A stretch of DNA of 64,000 nt from BRH-c25 sp012519325 (GCA_050950645.1 JBMNHZ010000010.1:186001-250000), one strand, 5' to 3'. Positions 52,972 through 61,537 are shown, counted from the first letter of the stretch. Made by a program: numbers and translations. The notes: a model not told the origin generated them from the sequence alone.

Positions 52972-53006
52972 ATTATTAATATTAATTATTTATTAATATT
53001 AATAAT
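52972..53006. promoter_or_regulatory. Operator-like inverted repeat upstream of rubrerythrin
   Basis: Perfect 15-bp arms ATTATTAATATTAAT (52972-52986) and ATTAATATTAATAAT (52992-53006) with a 5-bp spacer. It sits just downstream of the -10, where a peroxide or metal-sensing Fur/PerR-type repressor would block transcription. Confidence 0.75.
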
Positions 53007-53035
53007 ATTATACTTTGGTGCCCAATATATGTCAA
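53007..53035 (-). promoter_or_regulatory. Consensus sigma-A promoter of rubrerythrin
   Basis: Minus strand: -35 TTGACA (53035-53030), 17-bp spacer, -10 TATAAT (53012-53007). Both hexamers are perfect consensus. Confidence 0.92.
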
Positions 53036-53330
53036 GCAGTTTCCTTTTTGACGCTCTCAATCATAGCCTCAAAATCTAGGATTGTATACTTCAATAAAAT
53101 CCTCCCATTTGCATGCAAGTATCTTTTCTTAAGTATATGCAATATGCCATGCAAAGGTCAACAGAGTGTAAATTAAAAAATAAAATGATTTTAGTATACA
53201 TAAAGTTACGTTTTATTACAAATAATATCAATAACAAATTCATTAATAGACAAGTTAACTGAACATTCTCCATTCAAAAAATACAAGCTGCGACAGAAAT
53301 TCTATAGACTATGTTAATGATTTATGTTAA

Positions 53331-53336
53331 TATAAT
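53331..53336 (+). promoter_or_regulatory. -10 element of the candidate 6S RNA
   Basis: TATAAT just upstream of the RNA start; the -35 is poor. Confidence 0.45.
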
Positions 53337-53344
53337 AATAAACA

Positions 53345-53505
53345 ACCGAATCCTGGAATGTTCGATATGCTTGTATTTGAACCTACAGAGATGACACGGG
53401 AATCCAGGTACATGACCCTATATCAAGCCTCATTCAAAGCCTATAATCAGCAGAGGAAGATAGAAGGCCATGTTAGGATACCCACCTAGCAAGGGCTAGG
53501 TGTCA
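53345..53505 (+). ncRNA. ssrS: Candidate 6S RNA (SsrS)
   Basis: The start AATCCTGGAATGTTCGATATGC matches the 5' side of 6S RNA (compare CUGAGAUGUUCGCAAGC in E. coli). ATCCT and ATG at the front can pair with AGGAT and CAT in GGCCATGTTAGGATA at the end, closing the long stem. A following CACCTAGC/GCTAGGTG hairpin may be part of the RNA or end it. About 160 nt, on the short side for 6S RNA. No open frame. Confidence 0.55.
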
Positions 53506-53539
53506 AATCACAGCTTAACGACATTTTGGGGGAAATAAT

Positions 53540-53580
53540 ACAAGAAAAGCTATGGAAATTCCCCAAAGCTTTTCTTGTTT
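53540..53580 (-). terminator. Terminator overlapping the malQ stop codon
   Basis: Perfect 12-bp stem ACAAGAAAAGCT (53540-53551)/AGCTTTTCTTGT (53567-53578). The malQ stop codon lies in the left arm. It may also serve the plus-strand RNA. Confidence 0.8.
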
Positions 53581-55052
53581 CTACCATACTGTGCAGACAA
53601 TTCCGCAAGTTTTTGCGCCAGTTCGGGTGTCAACAGCCTTTTTTCAAGCCTCCAACCCCAGTTCTTGCCCCCAATTGTGTTAGGAATATTCATTCGTGCC
53701 TCGCTCCCAAGGCACAGTAAATCCTGCATTGGAATAATTGCAGTATTTGCCTTACTGCTCAATGCTGCTTCAATAAGAATCCAGCATAATGCTTTCTCAT
53801 CTATCTCACCGGAAATGTTAAAATATTTTTTTAGCGCATCCTCCACTTCAGGATTTTTCATTTTTACCTTCATATACCAGCCCACGGTAGTATCGTTGTC
53901 ATGGGTCCCGGTATATACCACCGAATTTTCTTCAAAAGGCTCATCAAAAGTAAATTGCAGTATTTTCATGCCTGGAAACCCAAATTCATTCTTCAGCTCT
54001 TCCACCTCTCTTGTAATAAAGCCCAGATCTTCAACAATAATAGGCATATCTCCATAACAGTCTCTTAAGGTTTGGAAGAGCTTCCTGCCGGGGGCTTTTA
54101 CCCAGCGTCCCTTTTCTGCTGTTTTTTCTCCTGCAGGTATCTCCCAGTAACTTTCAAAGCCTCTGAAATGGTCAATCCTTATGATATCAACCATTTGAAG
54201 CAACAGTTTAAACCTGTCTCTCCACCATTTAAATCCGTCTTTCTCCATCTCATTCCATTTGTAATGGGGGTTGCCCCATAATTGCCCTGTTTCGCTGAAA
54301 TAATCCGGAGGCACTCCGGCGATTTTAGCAGGATTTCCTTCCTCGTCCAGTTCAAACAGATGGCTCTGGGACCAGGCATCGCTGCTGTCATAGGATATGA
54401 AAATAGGCAAATCACCAATTATTTTTATACCTTTATTATTTGCATATGCTTTAAGCAATTTCCACTGACTGAAAAACATATACTGAAGAAACCTTTGATA
54501 TTCAATTTCCCCGGATAACCTATTCCTGTAATACTTCATCATTTTTGCATTTCTGAAGGCTATTTCCTTTTCCCATAAATTCCAGGCAGCCCCTCCGAAA
54601 TGCTCCTTTAAAGCCATAAAAAAAGAAAACTCGTCAAGCCAGTAATTGTTCTCCTCCAAGAACCTGTTGTAGTCTTCCCCGGCATTGACAGCTTCAAACC
54701 TGTTGAAGGCTTTCCTGAGCAATTCGGATTTAAATGCTTTAACCTTTTCAAACTCCACAAGTCTTACATCAAAATCAGGCAGTGCATCTATATCCTCATG
54801 AAATAAAAGCTTATCTTCTATAAGCCTTTCAATGCTTATAAGCATAGTATTGCCTGCAAAGGCAGAAAAGCACTGATATGGAGATTCTCCATAACCTACC
54901 GGGCCCAAGGGCAGTATTTGCCAAAGCCTCTGCCTGCTGCTTGCTAAAAAGTCTACAAAGCCGTACGCTTCACTTCCGAGTTCTCCAATACCGAATTTCG
55001 AAGGCAGCGAGGTAGGGTGCATGAGTATTCCGCTTTCTCTGCCGAACTTCAT
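53550..55052 (-). CDS. malQ: 4-alpha-glucanotransferase (amylomaltase)
   Basis: A GH77 enzyme that moves maltodextrin segments between chains, acting in glycogen or maltodextrin metabolism. About 500 residues, a full-length bacterial MalQ. Catalytic-site regions: IRIDHFRGFESYWEIPAG (the nucleophile Asp), PIIVEDLGFITREVEEL (the acid/base Glu region) and YTGTHDNDTTVGWY. The N-terminal GILMHPTSLPSKFGIGELG is typical. Its ATG is separated from the msrC stop by three bases, an operon. Confidence 0.96.
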   Translation of the reverse strand: MKFGRESGILMHPTSLPSKFGIGELGSEAYGFVDFLASSRQRLWQILPLGPVGYGESPYQCFSAFAGNTMLISIERLIEDKLLFHEDIDALPDFDVRLVEFEKVKAFKSELLRKAFNRFEAVNAGEDYNRFLEENNYWLDEFSFFMALKEHFGGAAWNLWEKEIAFRNAKMMKYYRNRLSGEIEYQRFLQYMFFSQWKLLKAYANNKGIKIIGDLPIFISYDSSDAWSQSHLFELDEEGNPAKIAGVPPDYFSETGQLWGNPHYKWNEMEKDGFKWWRDRFKLLLQMVDIIRIDHFRGFESYWEIPAGEKTAEKGRWVKAPGRKLFQTLRDCYGDMPIIVEDLGFITREVEELKNEFGFPGMKILQFTFDEPFEENSVVYTGTHDNDTTVGWYMKVKMKNPEVEDALKKYFNISGEIDEKALCWILIEAALSSKANTAIIPMQDLLCLGSEARMNIPNTIGGKNWGWRLEKRLLTPELAQKLAELSAQYGRNKKSFGEFP

Positions 55053-55055
55053 CAT

Positions 55056-55538
55056 TTACCTCCAGTTTATTTGATGCCAATCAATATACTTATTCAGCAT
55101 ATCTGCAAAAAGCTGAAGGTATTTGGCATCCAATTCGTCAAATCTGTTTTTGATCGGACTGTCAATATCCAACACTCCAAAAACTGTTCCGTCTTTGATT
55201 AAAGGAATCACTATTTCTGAATTTGAAGCACTGTCACAGGCAATATGGCCCGGAAACAAATGCACATCAGGTACAAGCTGTATTTTCATTTCTGCAGCTG
55301 CCGTACCGCATACCCCTTTACCCGGCTTTATTCTTGTGCAGGCTGTCTTTCCTTGAAAAGGCCCCAATACAAGCTCGCTCTTCTTCATAAGGTAAAAACC
55401 TGCCCAATTGATATCCTCCAGGTTTGTAAAAAGTAATGCTGCGGCATTCGACAGGTTGGCCAGCCAGTCAGACTCACTTGAGAGCAAACCTTCCAATCTG
55501 GTAAGCATAATCCTATAAAATTTATCTCTGTCTTGCAT
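55056..55538 (-). CDS. msrC: Free methionine-(R)-sulfoxide reductase (GAF domain)
   Basis: fRMsr reduces free L-methionine-(R)-sulfoxide with thioredoxin. The GAF fold carries all three conserved cysteines: C in TACTRIKPG, C in GKGVCGTAA and the catalytic C in GHIACDSASNSEIV. LGPFQGKTA and DVHLFPGH are also diagnostic. 160 residues is the normal length. Coupled to malQ. Confidence 0.94.
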   Translation of the reverse strand: MQDRDKFYRIMLTRLEGLLSSESDWLANLSNAAALLFTNLEDINWAGFYLMKKSELVLGPFQGKTACTRIKPGKGVCGTAAAEMKIQLVPDVHLFPGHIACDSASNSEIVIPLIKDGTVFGVLDIDSPIKNRFDELDAKYLQLFADMLNKYIDWHQINWR

Positions 55539-55676
55539 TTTTCCCGCCTCTCTTTTGTTCTGATTTCTCGTATCTTGGGTTTATTATATAGTAAAATTTT
55601 TACATTGTAAATCGCTAATGCATATGCAATTATTAATGTATACCAGAAGAAAATTGCACAGCAATTTTATTCATTC

Positions 55677-55704
55677 ACGAGACACGAGATACGAGACACG
55701 AGAG
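55677..55704. repeat. Heptanucleotide micro-array (ACGAGAC type)
   Basis: Four consecutive 7-bp units ACGAGAC, ACGAGAT, ACGAGAC, ACGAGAG. Confidence 0.85.
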
Positions 55705-55742
55705 TTAGGGCGGGGCTTAGAAGGAATACCCGGAACTTTGAC

Positions 55743-55763
55743 ATCCGGCATCCGGTATCTGGC
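55743..55763. repeat. Heptanucleotide micro-array (ATCCGGC type)
   Basis: Three consecutive 7-bp units ATCCGGC, ATCCGGT, ATCTGGC, 38 bp after the first array. Confidence 0.75.
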
Positions 55764-55767
55764 CTCT

Positions 55768-55788
55768 GAAGAATGCGTCGCATTCTTC
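55768..55788. repeat. GAAGAATGCG palindrome
   Basis: A perfect inverted repeat GAAGAATGCG/CGCATTCTTC with one central base. Related to the rnf terminator (29084-29108) and to AATAATGCGACGCAG at 2400 and 20232. Confidence 0.75.
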
Positions 55789-55826
55789 ATTATTGCGTAA
55801 TATTAAAGGAGTTAAATGGAGGTAAT

Positions 55827-56438
55827 ATGAACAAGCTTGATAGGGATTTTTATCTCAGGGATCCGTTGACTGTTGCAAAGGATTTGCTGGGAAAGCATCT
55901 GGTGCATAAAACCCGGGATTTTCATGTAATCGGAAAGATTGTGGAAACTGAAGCATACATAGGCCCGGAGGACAAGGCCTGCCATGCCTATGGCCTGAGA
56001 AGAACCAAAAGAAATGAGGTTATGTATAATGAGGGAGGCTTCGCATATGTATATCTTATCTACGGAATGTATTACTGCTTCAATGTTGTCACAGAGCAGA
56101 AGGATAAGCCCTCGGCAGTATTGGTGAGGGCAGTTGAGCCGGTTGAAGGAATCCAGCATATGGCCAGGTTAAGATACGGCATTGATATTTCAAACTTATC
56201 CTCAAGACAAAGGTACGGTATTTGCAATGGGCCGGGAAAGCTCTGCATGAGCATGGGCATAGGAAGGGCTGAAAACGGACTGGACCTGTGCGGCAGTACG
56301 CTTTATATATGCGATGCACAAAACGAGCCTTTTTCCATAAAATCATCCCCAAGGATCAATATTGACTATGCAGGGGAATATAAGGATAAGCCTTGGAGAT
56401 TCTACATAGAAGGAAACAAATATGTGTCAAAGGGATAA
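55827..56438 (+). CDS. DNA-3-methyladenine glycosylase (AAG/MPG family)
   Basis: Base-excision enzyme that flips out and removes alkylated purines. Family motifs VETEAYIGPEDKACHAYG (catalytic Glu region) and RNEVMYNEGGFAYVYLIYGMYYCFNVV, then VLVRAVEP and GPGKLCMSMGI, are clear. The start ATG 55827 has TGGAGG 4-5 bases upstream. The frame upstream to 55773 includes the palindrome and is not coding. 203 residues, normal. Confidence 0.95.
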   Translation: MNKLDRDFYLRDPLTVAKDLLGKHLVHKTRDFHVIGKIVETEAYIGPEDKACHAYGLRRTKRNEVMYNEGGFAYVYLIYGMYYCFNVVTEQKDKPSAVLVRAVEPVEGIQHMARLRYGIDISNLSSRQRYGICNGPGKLCMSMGIGRAENGLDLCGSTLYICDAQNEPFSIKSSPRINIDYAGEYKDKPWRFYIEGNKYVSKG

Positions 56439-57671
56439 CTACATTATTCTACAACAACCCATATCCTGCATAAAACGGTTTATAAGCTTTGTATGGTCTC
56501 CTTTTATTATAAGATGATGATTTGCAATTGGATTTCTAAGAAAATAGCTGATATCATTATCCAAACGTATCTTTAGCTGGGTCCTGCACATATAGTCTTC
56601 ATTAAGATTTTCAAGTATCTGTCCGGATGACAAAAAGTACTTGTCCAGCTTACTTCCTCCGCATTTGAATATGGTAACCCGGCCTTCTTCAACTATACCC
56701 TGGATACCTACTCCGATACGGGATTCAAAGTGGCTCCTGATGTCATAGTTTTTTGTCATACACGTGGGTATGGTACAGTGAGCTAATATTATTTCATTTT
56801 TTTCAATATCGATATGGGATGGATTTGCCATAAAGGCTTTGCTTCCTGTCAACAAGTATAAAAGCAGCATAGAGAACACTGTTTGACAGTCTCCTTCACA
56901 GCCCGAGATAACATTTTCATTGTTCAAAAGGGATAAAGCAAGACAGCCGGTAGTCTTATGCTTTGATAGAAGTTCAAAGCATCGCACTGTTACCGCATCA
57001 AAGCAATACTTATCATGTAATTCCTTCAATGCTAAATAGACTTTAGCTCCTTCTTTTACATCCTTCTCATCAGGCTCCTTAAGTGAAGCAGCTCTATTTA
57101 TAAAATCCTTTGCAGTCTCTTCTGCCTTATAATTGCTCATATTCTCTATCTGATTGCTGAGTTCATCCAGTTCGATGTTCTTAAAAGTGACACCCCACTT
57201 TCTCCGGGCATCTATATAGTTAACATCACTGGCAATAAGCCAGTCAGAAGGGAACCCCACTACTCCTATGACAGCCTCCTCTAACCTTTTTCTTGTATTC
57301 TTAGCTTGATAATAATAATTAATTTGTGAACTTATCTCTTCTATGCTTCCATGCAGTATTATCGAATCATCGCCGTATTCTTTAATCCATGCCAGTATCT
57401 CCAAAGATGCGGCAAGAGAATTCTGCATGCCATCAGTCAATAGTATCACGGGCTTGGTCAGCTTTTGGTAAATACTCTTGAAATAATTCTCCGTACCTCC
57501 CGATGCAACGAATATGATAGTCAAGTCCACACCGGACGTATCTTCAGGGTTTATAAAATCAATGTCGTAGTATTTTCTTAATTCTGAAATAATGTTCCCG
57601 GATGATTCCTCCATTCTGACACCTTCATGAAGTGCCGCAAGCAAAGTTATAATACCCAGTTTCAATTTCAT
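56439..57671 (-). CDS. L-fucose/L-arabinose isomerase-like fold protein
   Basis: 410 residues without a recognised catalytic assignment. The central and C-terminal parts (GCEGDCQTVFSMLLLYLLTG, ANPSHIDIEKNEIILAHCTIP) resemble the C-terminal domain of L-fucose isomerase-like proteins. The N-terminal half (residues about 1-200) has a Rossmann-like GTENYFKSIYQ... with LLTDG and GVVGFPSDWLIASDV. Such proteins are widespread in Clostridia with no confirmed substrate. Single gene, convergent with the glycosylase. Confidence 0.75.
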   Translation of the reverse strand: MKLKLGIITLLAALHEGVRMEESSGNIISELRKYYDIDFINPEDTSGVDLTIIFVASGGTENYFKSIYQKLTKPVILLTDGMQNSLAASLEILAWIKEYGDDSIILHGSIEEISSQINYYYQAKNTRKRLEEAVIGVVGFPSDWLIASDVNYIDARRKWGVTFKNIELDELSNQIENMSNYKAEETAKDFINRAASLKEPDEKDVKEGAKVYLALKELHDKYCFDAVTVRCFELLSKHKTTGCLALSLLNNENVISGCEGDCQTVFSMLLLYLLTGSKAFMANPSHIDIEKNEIILAHCTIPTCMTKNYDIRSHFESRIGVGIQGIVEEGRVTIFKCGGSKLDKYFLSSGQILENLNEDYMCRTQLKIRLDNDISYFLRNPIANHHLIIKGDHTKLINRFMQDMGCCRIM

Positions 57672-57870
57672 AATATTCCACCTCCTAATAAAGATTTCTA
57701 TATATACTTCGCCACATTGACCTAATATTCCTATCAGTATTGAATATATGCCGTAATATTCTGACGTAAGTGTTTGGCATAAATATAAATCATCTCTTGA
57801 AATATACTACTCTTAGTGTTAAATTTCTATTATGAACTAATCTTAATATACTATGACAGGAGATAGATTG

Positions 57871-58713
57871 ATGAAAAACGAAATATTGGAAAAATATCTG
57901 GCAGTAAACGGAAGGATTATTCCCGTATCAGAAGCAGGGAACATTTCTGAAGGTTCCTCCGGAACAATATATGAAGTAATAAGGGTGATATCAGGAATTC
58001 CCCTTTTCATGGAAAGGCATATTGAAAGGCTGGAGGCCTCAGCCAGGCTTATCGGCTATTCAATAGACAGCATTTCAAATAATATCAGGCAAAGTATTGC
58101 AGAGCTTATCAAGGCCAATGACAATCCTGAGAAGAACATTAGAATAGTAGTATATAACATGGAAAATACTGTTCCGGATTATAGTATATATTTCATCCAC
58201 AGCAGCTATCCGACCCCCGAACAATACGAAACCGGTGTGCATGGAATACTTCTCAAAGAGGAAAGGAGCAATCCCAATGCCAAGGTGGTAAATTCCGGCT
58301 ATAAGGAAAGAGTTGCTGCTGCTTTAGCTGATGCAAATGCTTATGAAGCACTGCTTGTGAACAGTAAAGACGAGATTACGGAAGGAAGCCGCTCCAATGT
58401 TTTTTTTATAAAGAACAATGAGGTATTGACCTCACCCAAAGGAAATGTGCTGATAGGTATAACCAGAGTTTATGTATTTGAAATCTGCAGGGATCTGGGA
58501 ATAGAAATAATAGAGAAACCCATATCAGTTTCTATGTTAAGAGAAATGGACGGTGTTTTTATAACAGGTACCTCACCCAAAATACTCCCCATTAGCACAA
58601 TTGACGATATGAGCTTCAACTCAGCTAGAAACCCTGTAATTAAAACAATTATGACAAGCTATAACGATAGAATAGAAGAATATATAAAGAAAAAAACAGT
58701 TGAGCGGGCTTAA
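57871..58713 (+). CDS. Class IV PLP-dependent aminotransferase (branched-chain or D-amino-acid type)
   Basis: Fold type IV PLP enzyme of 280 residues. Motifs: [29 protein letters not shown] at the front, the catalytic lysine probably in [11 protein letters not shown], and the cofactor-binding [21 protein letters not shown] and GITR regions. The sequence [10 protein letters not shown] is closer to D-amino acid transaminases than to branched-chain ones, but specificity cannot be read safely; aminodeoxychorismate lyase is another possibility. ATG 57871 has CAGGAG upstream; the first ATG, 57853, precedes that site. It is convergent with dsdA and shares its terminator. Confidence 0.85.
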   Translation: MKNEILEKYLAVNGRIIPVSEAGNISEGSSGTIYEVIRVISGIPLFMERHIERLEASARLIGYSIDSISNNIRQSIAELIKANDNPEKNIRIVVYNMENTVPDYSIYFIHSSYPTPEQYETGVHGILLKEERSNPNAKVVNSGYKERVAAALADANAYEALLVNSKDEITEGSRSNVFFIKNNEVLTSPKGNVLIGITRVYVFEICRDLGIEIIEKPISVSMLREMDGVFITGTSPKILPISTIDDMSFNSARNPVIKTIMTSYNDRIEEYIKKKTVERA

Positions 58714-58735
58714 AGCCCCCCCAACTGTTTTTTGC
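58691..58735. terminator. Bidirectional terminator between the aminotransferase and dsdA
   Basis: AAAACAGTTG (58693-58702)/CAACTGTTTT (58722-58731) and inner GGGCT/AGCCC; T run on each strand. The stem lies within both coding ends, which overlap by 4 bases. Confidence 0.9.
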
Positions 58736-60029
58736 CTCTTGAATAGAATTCCTGCATCATAGCCTCAGGTACAAACAATCCTCCTGTCGCCCATGCAATG
58801 TGAGTTGTATTTTTCATGTCGGCATTCACCCTTAAGGGGCCAAGAAGTCCCGGAGTCGCCGAAGGCTCAATCTTGATATTCTCCTTATCCTTCATCAATG
58901 CCACCAGTTTATACAGCTCATTATCCTCAACAGTATAGATTCCGCTTAAAAGCTTCTTCATCATTTTTCCTACAAATCCTGAAGGCCTTCCAACTGCAAG
59001 TCCGTCGGCATCGGTTATGTTGTCTATTTCGAAGTCCTGTACCGACAGCTTATCATTTTCGCCGGTAGCCAAGCCGAGAAGCATGCATGGGGAATGAGTG
59101 GGCTCCGCAAAAAATACATGTACATTGTCTCCAAAAACATGCTTTAATCCAAAGCATATACCCCCAGGTGCGCCTCCAACCCCACAGGGTATGTATACAT
59201 ACAACGGATGGCTGTTATCGACTTTTATTCCTAAAGCATCAAGCTGTTTCTTCAAACGAAAAGCCGCCACACTGTATCCTAGAAAAAGACTTATGGAATG
59301 CTCATCGTCCACAAAGTAACTGCTTGAATCCTGGTGCGACTGCCTTCTCCCTTCCTCCACCGCCTTGCTGTAATCGGAAGAGTATTCTATGACCTTGACC
59401 CCCCTGCTTCTGAGTAAGCTCTTTTTCCATTCCTTTGCATCCGCAGACATATGGATGGTAACCTTAAAACCCAGTGCAGAACCCATTATTCCTATGCTGA
59501 GTCCCAAATTACCCGTTGAACCTACAGCCAGGGAGAATTTACCGAAAAATTTCCTAAACGCAGGCGATCCCAGCTTTGAATAGTCATCATCCATATTTAT
59601 CATTCCATGTTTTATGGCCAGGTCTTCCGCATGCTTCAAAACCTCGTAAATCCCTCCCCTTGCTTTGATAGACCCAGCTACAGGCAGGTAATTGTCACAT
59701 TTCAGCATAAGTTCACCCTGGAAGCTTTGCTTGTATACCTCTTGAATACTGTTTTTCATATCACTAACATGTACCAATTCAGATTCAATCAACCCGCCTT
59801 TGTCCCTCGTCTCAGGGAACAGTCCGGATATGAGGGGTGAGAACCTTTGAAGCCTTTTCTCCGCATCAGCTATATCCTCAGCAGTCAAGGAAAGCTCAGG
59901 CAGTGCATTTTCAACGCTGTCAAGGTTTTCATTAATCCAAAAAACCGGATTATAGCTCATAAGATCATTTATAATTGGAAATTCTTCAACCCATTGGCCT
60001 ATGGTCTTGCCTAAAACTATTTTCCCCAC
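58710..60029 (-). CDS. dsdA: D-serine ammonia-lyase
   Basis: A PLP enzyme that deaminates D-serine to pyruvate and ammonia via 2-aminoacrylate. The PLP lysine is in [10 protein letters not shown] and the phosphate-binding loop [17 protein letters not shown] ([13 protein letters not shown]) follows. [12 protein letters not shown] and [10 protein letters not shown] are further markers. 439 residues, full length. GTG 60029 has GGGAGGAG upstream. The 2-aminoacrylate it makes is a RidA substrate, and ridA is in this window. It lies beside a class IV aminotransferase, suggesting D-amino-acid use. Confidence 0.94.
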   Translation of the reverse strand: MGKIVLGKTIGQWVEEFPIINDLMSYNPVFWINENLDSVENALPELSLTAEDIADAEKRLQRFSPLISGLFPETRDKGGLIESELVHVSDMKNSIQEVYKQSFQGELMLKCDNYLPVAGSIKARGGIYEVLKHAEDLAIKHGMINMDDDYSKLGSPAFRKFFGKFSLAVGSTGNLGLSIGIMGSALGFKVTIHMSADAKEWKKSLLRSRGVKVIEYSSDYSKAVEEGRRQSHQDSSSYFVDDEHSISLFLGYSVAAFRLKKQLDALGIKVDNSHPLYVYIPCGVGGAPGGICFGLKHVFGDNVHVFFAEPTHSPCMLLGLATGENDKLSVQDFEIDNITDADGLAVGRPSGFVGKMMKKLLSGIYTVEDNELYKLVALMKDKENIKIEPSATPGLLGPLRVNADMKNTTHIAWATGGLFVPEAMMQEFYSRGKKQLGGL

Positions 60030-60172
60030 GTAGTACTCCTCCCTTATAACAAAACTTTATGCCTCCCCTTCCCGCGCTCCGTATCTATATTATAAATTCT
60101 TTGATACTGCAGTGTCAAATATCCAGTTATTACATAAAATGATAATATCACTGCATGTGAGGTGAATTTTTT

Positions 60173-60616
60173 ATGGCGCTTTCCACCAGAGAGATATTTG
60201 CTCGTATGATTAAGTGTGAAGCCGGTGGTGAAGGTGACAACGGCATGAGGGCTGTAGCCACCGTTATTATGAATAGAGTTCATGTACCCAACGGGGAATA
60301 TCAAAGAGTAGGCCAGGGAGACTTAAGAAGGATATTGTTCCAGCCGGGTCAGTTTGACTGTGCCTCTGACACTCTTGGAGGAGCATATAATGCACAGAAT
60401 ATATATAACATGCGGCCTGAGCAAATACACTATGATATAGCCGATTGGGCTCTGTCGGGCAACAAGATGCTCACAGTAGCCTATTGTCTGTGGTATTTCA
60501 ATCCTTTTGTTCCGACATGCATCCAAACCTTCCCGAGAAACGGCTCCGGCATATTTGCAAATCGAATAGGAGAGCACTGCTTCTATAACCCCACAAGGCT
60601 TTACTACTTAACATAG
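60173..60616 (+). CDS. cwlJ: Spore cortex-lytic enzyme CwlJ-type cell-wall hydrolase
   Basis: A SleB-family catalytic domain without signal peptide or peptidoglycan-binding domain, as in CwlJ. It contains ARMIKCEAGGEGDNGMRAVATVIMNRV with the catalytic Glu (E16), then QFDC and VAYCLWYFNPF and the terminal IGEHCFYNP. CwlJ degrades the spore cortex in germination, especially when Ca-dipicolinate triggers it. It precedes gerQ on the same strand, as in Bacillus. Confidence 0.92.
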   Translation: MALSTREIFARMIKCEAGGEGDNGMRAVATVIMNRVHVPNGEYQRVGQGDLRRILFQPGQFDCASDTLGGAYNAQNIYNMRPEQIHYDIADWALSGNKMLTVAYCLWYFNPFVPTCIQTFPRNGSGIFANRIGEHCFYNPTRLYYLT

Positions 60617-60685
60617 GAGAAGAAAATATAATTGATAGTGCAATGCGATTGCACATTATATTAATATCTATGAAAGGGGATAAAT

Positions 60686-61150
60686 ATGTACAGCAATAGT
60701 TCATACAATATTAACCAGACACCTGCGGGCACCGGTGGTCAGTCCCAGTTCAGCCAGTCCCCTGAAATGGGAACCACCTTTGGCTACCCTATGGCTCCAC
60801 AAGCATTTCCGGTACAGCAGCAAATGGGGGCACAACAAATGGGCGGACAGCAAATGCCCCAAATTCCGGCTCAAACAATGCAAGCACCTGTTACAGGTGC
60901 CGCTCCTGTAGATTTTGAGATGCTGCCGACAACACCGGTACTGGATATAGAATACACACAGGGCTATCTCAAGTCTCAGATAGGCAAACGTGTAAAAGTA
61001 GAATTTCTTATTGGGACCAACATGCTTATAGATCGTGAGGGAACACTTGTTGATGTAGGTATAAGCTATATCATAATAAATGAAGTAGAAACAGACGACC
61101 TGCTGCTCTGCGATATTTATTCGATTAAGTTCGTGCGCTTCTATTTCTAA
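60686..61150 (+). CDS. gerQ: GerQ-like spore coat protein
   Basis: The N-terminal half (about 1-80) is rich in Q, P, M and G (PVQQQMGAQQMGGQQMPQIP), typical of coat proteins cross-linked by transglutaminase. The C-terminal part (YLKSQIGKRVKVEF...YIIINEVETDDLLLCDIYSIKFV) resembles the GerQ core. GerQ is needed to place CwlJ in the coat. AAAGGGG precedes the ATG. It forms the cwlJ-gerQ germination pair. Confidence 0.87.
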   Translation: MYSNSSYNINQTPAGTGGQSQFSQSPEMGTTFGYPMAPQAFPVQQQMGAQQMGGQQMPQIPAQTMQAPVTGAAPVDFEMLPTTPVLDIEYTQGYLKSQIGKRVKVEFLIGTNMLIDREGTLVDVGISYIIINEVETDDLLLCDIYSIKFVRFYF

Positions 61151-61171
61151 CATAGTTGTAGCAACTATCAA

Positions 61172-61309
61172 TTTGCAGTCATACTCAAAAAGCAATAACC
61201 TTGGAGGACATGGGGAGGACACGGGAACGGACACGGGGACGTTTCTCCTGTCTCACTGGAGACAGGAGAAACGTCCCCATGTCCTCCCCGTGTCCTCCCC
61301 GTGTCCTCC
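61172..61309. repeat. Hairpin repeat family, copy D (gerQ-hypothetical)
   Basis: Arms 61229-61254 and 61259-61284 pair over 26 bp with one mismatch; core GGGGACGTTTCTCCTGTC, loop ACTG. Extra GGACATGGGG units lie on the left and CCCCGTGTCC units on the right. The upstream TTTGCAGTCATACTC matches copy B. Confidence 0.87.
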
Positions 61310-61474
61310 AATGTACTTGCCCTTTGTGTCCCTAAGGGCAAAATACTGTATCAGGATCATCCTGCCCTTAGCCTTTATCCAGAATACTGCATTATCCTGC
61401 TTACCATCCTTAAAAGCGTCAAGTATTTCATTGACCACATGTACACTTTCCGGAGGGTGACATTTTTCTACATT
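61310..61474 (-). pseudogene. Fragment of a DUF438/PAS-domain protein cut by repeat D
   Basis: The minus strand reads NVEKCHPPESVHVVNEILDAF, then FWIKAKGRMILIQYFALRDTKGKY and runs into repeat D at 61310. CHPPxSV...FWI..GR...IRYFAVRD is the signature of the PAS domain at the end of DUF438 proteins. A TGA precedes the fragment, no start exists, and the protein after ...KGKY is missing. About 55 residues remain. Confidence 0.75.
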
Positions 61475-61503
61475 GCATCAAAATCAGGTCTTTTCAAATA
61501 GTG

Positions 61504-61537
61504 GAAAAAATTAAGAGCCAGAAATTTATTCCGACTC
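61504..61537 (-). terminator. Terminator of the unknown gene
   Basis: Nine-pair stem (61515-61523/61529-61537 region, GAGCCAGAA with TTCCGACTC), followed on the minus strand by TTAATTTTTTCC. Confidence 0.75.

Noticed and set aside
53091..53273. 60-residue minus-strand frame in the gap upstream of rubrerythrin
   Set aside because: AT-rich low-complexity translation, no ribosome-binding site and no downstream partner.
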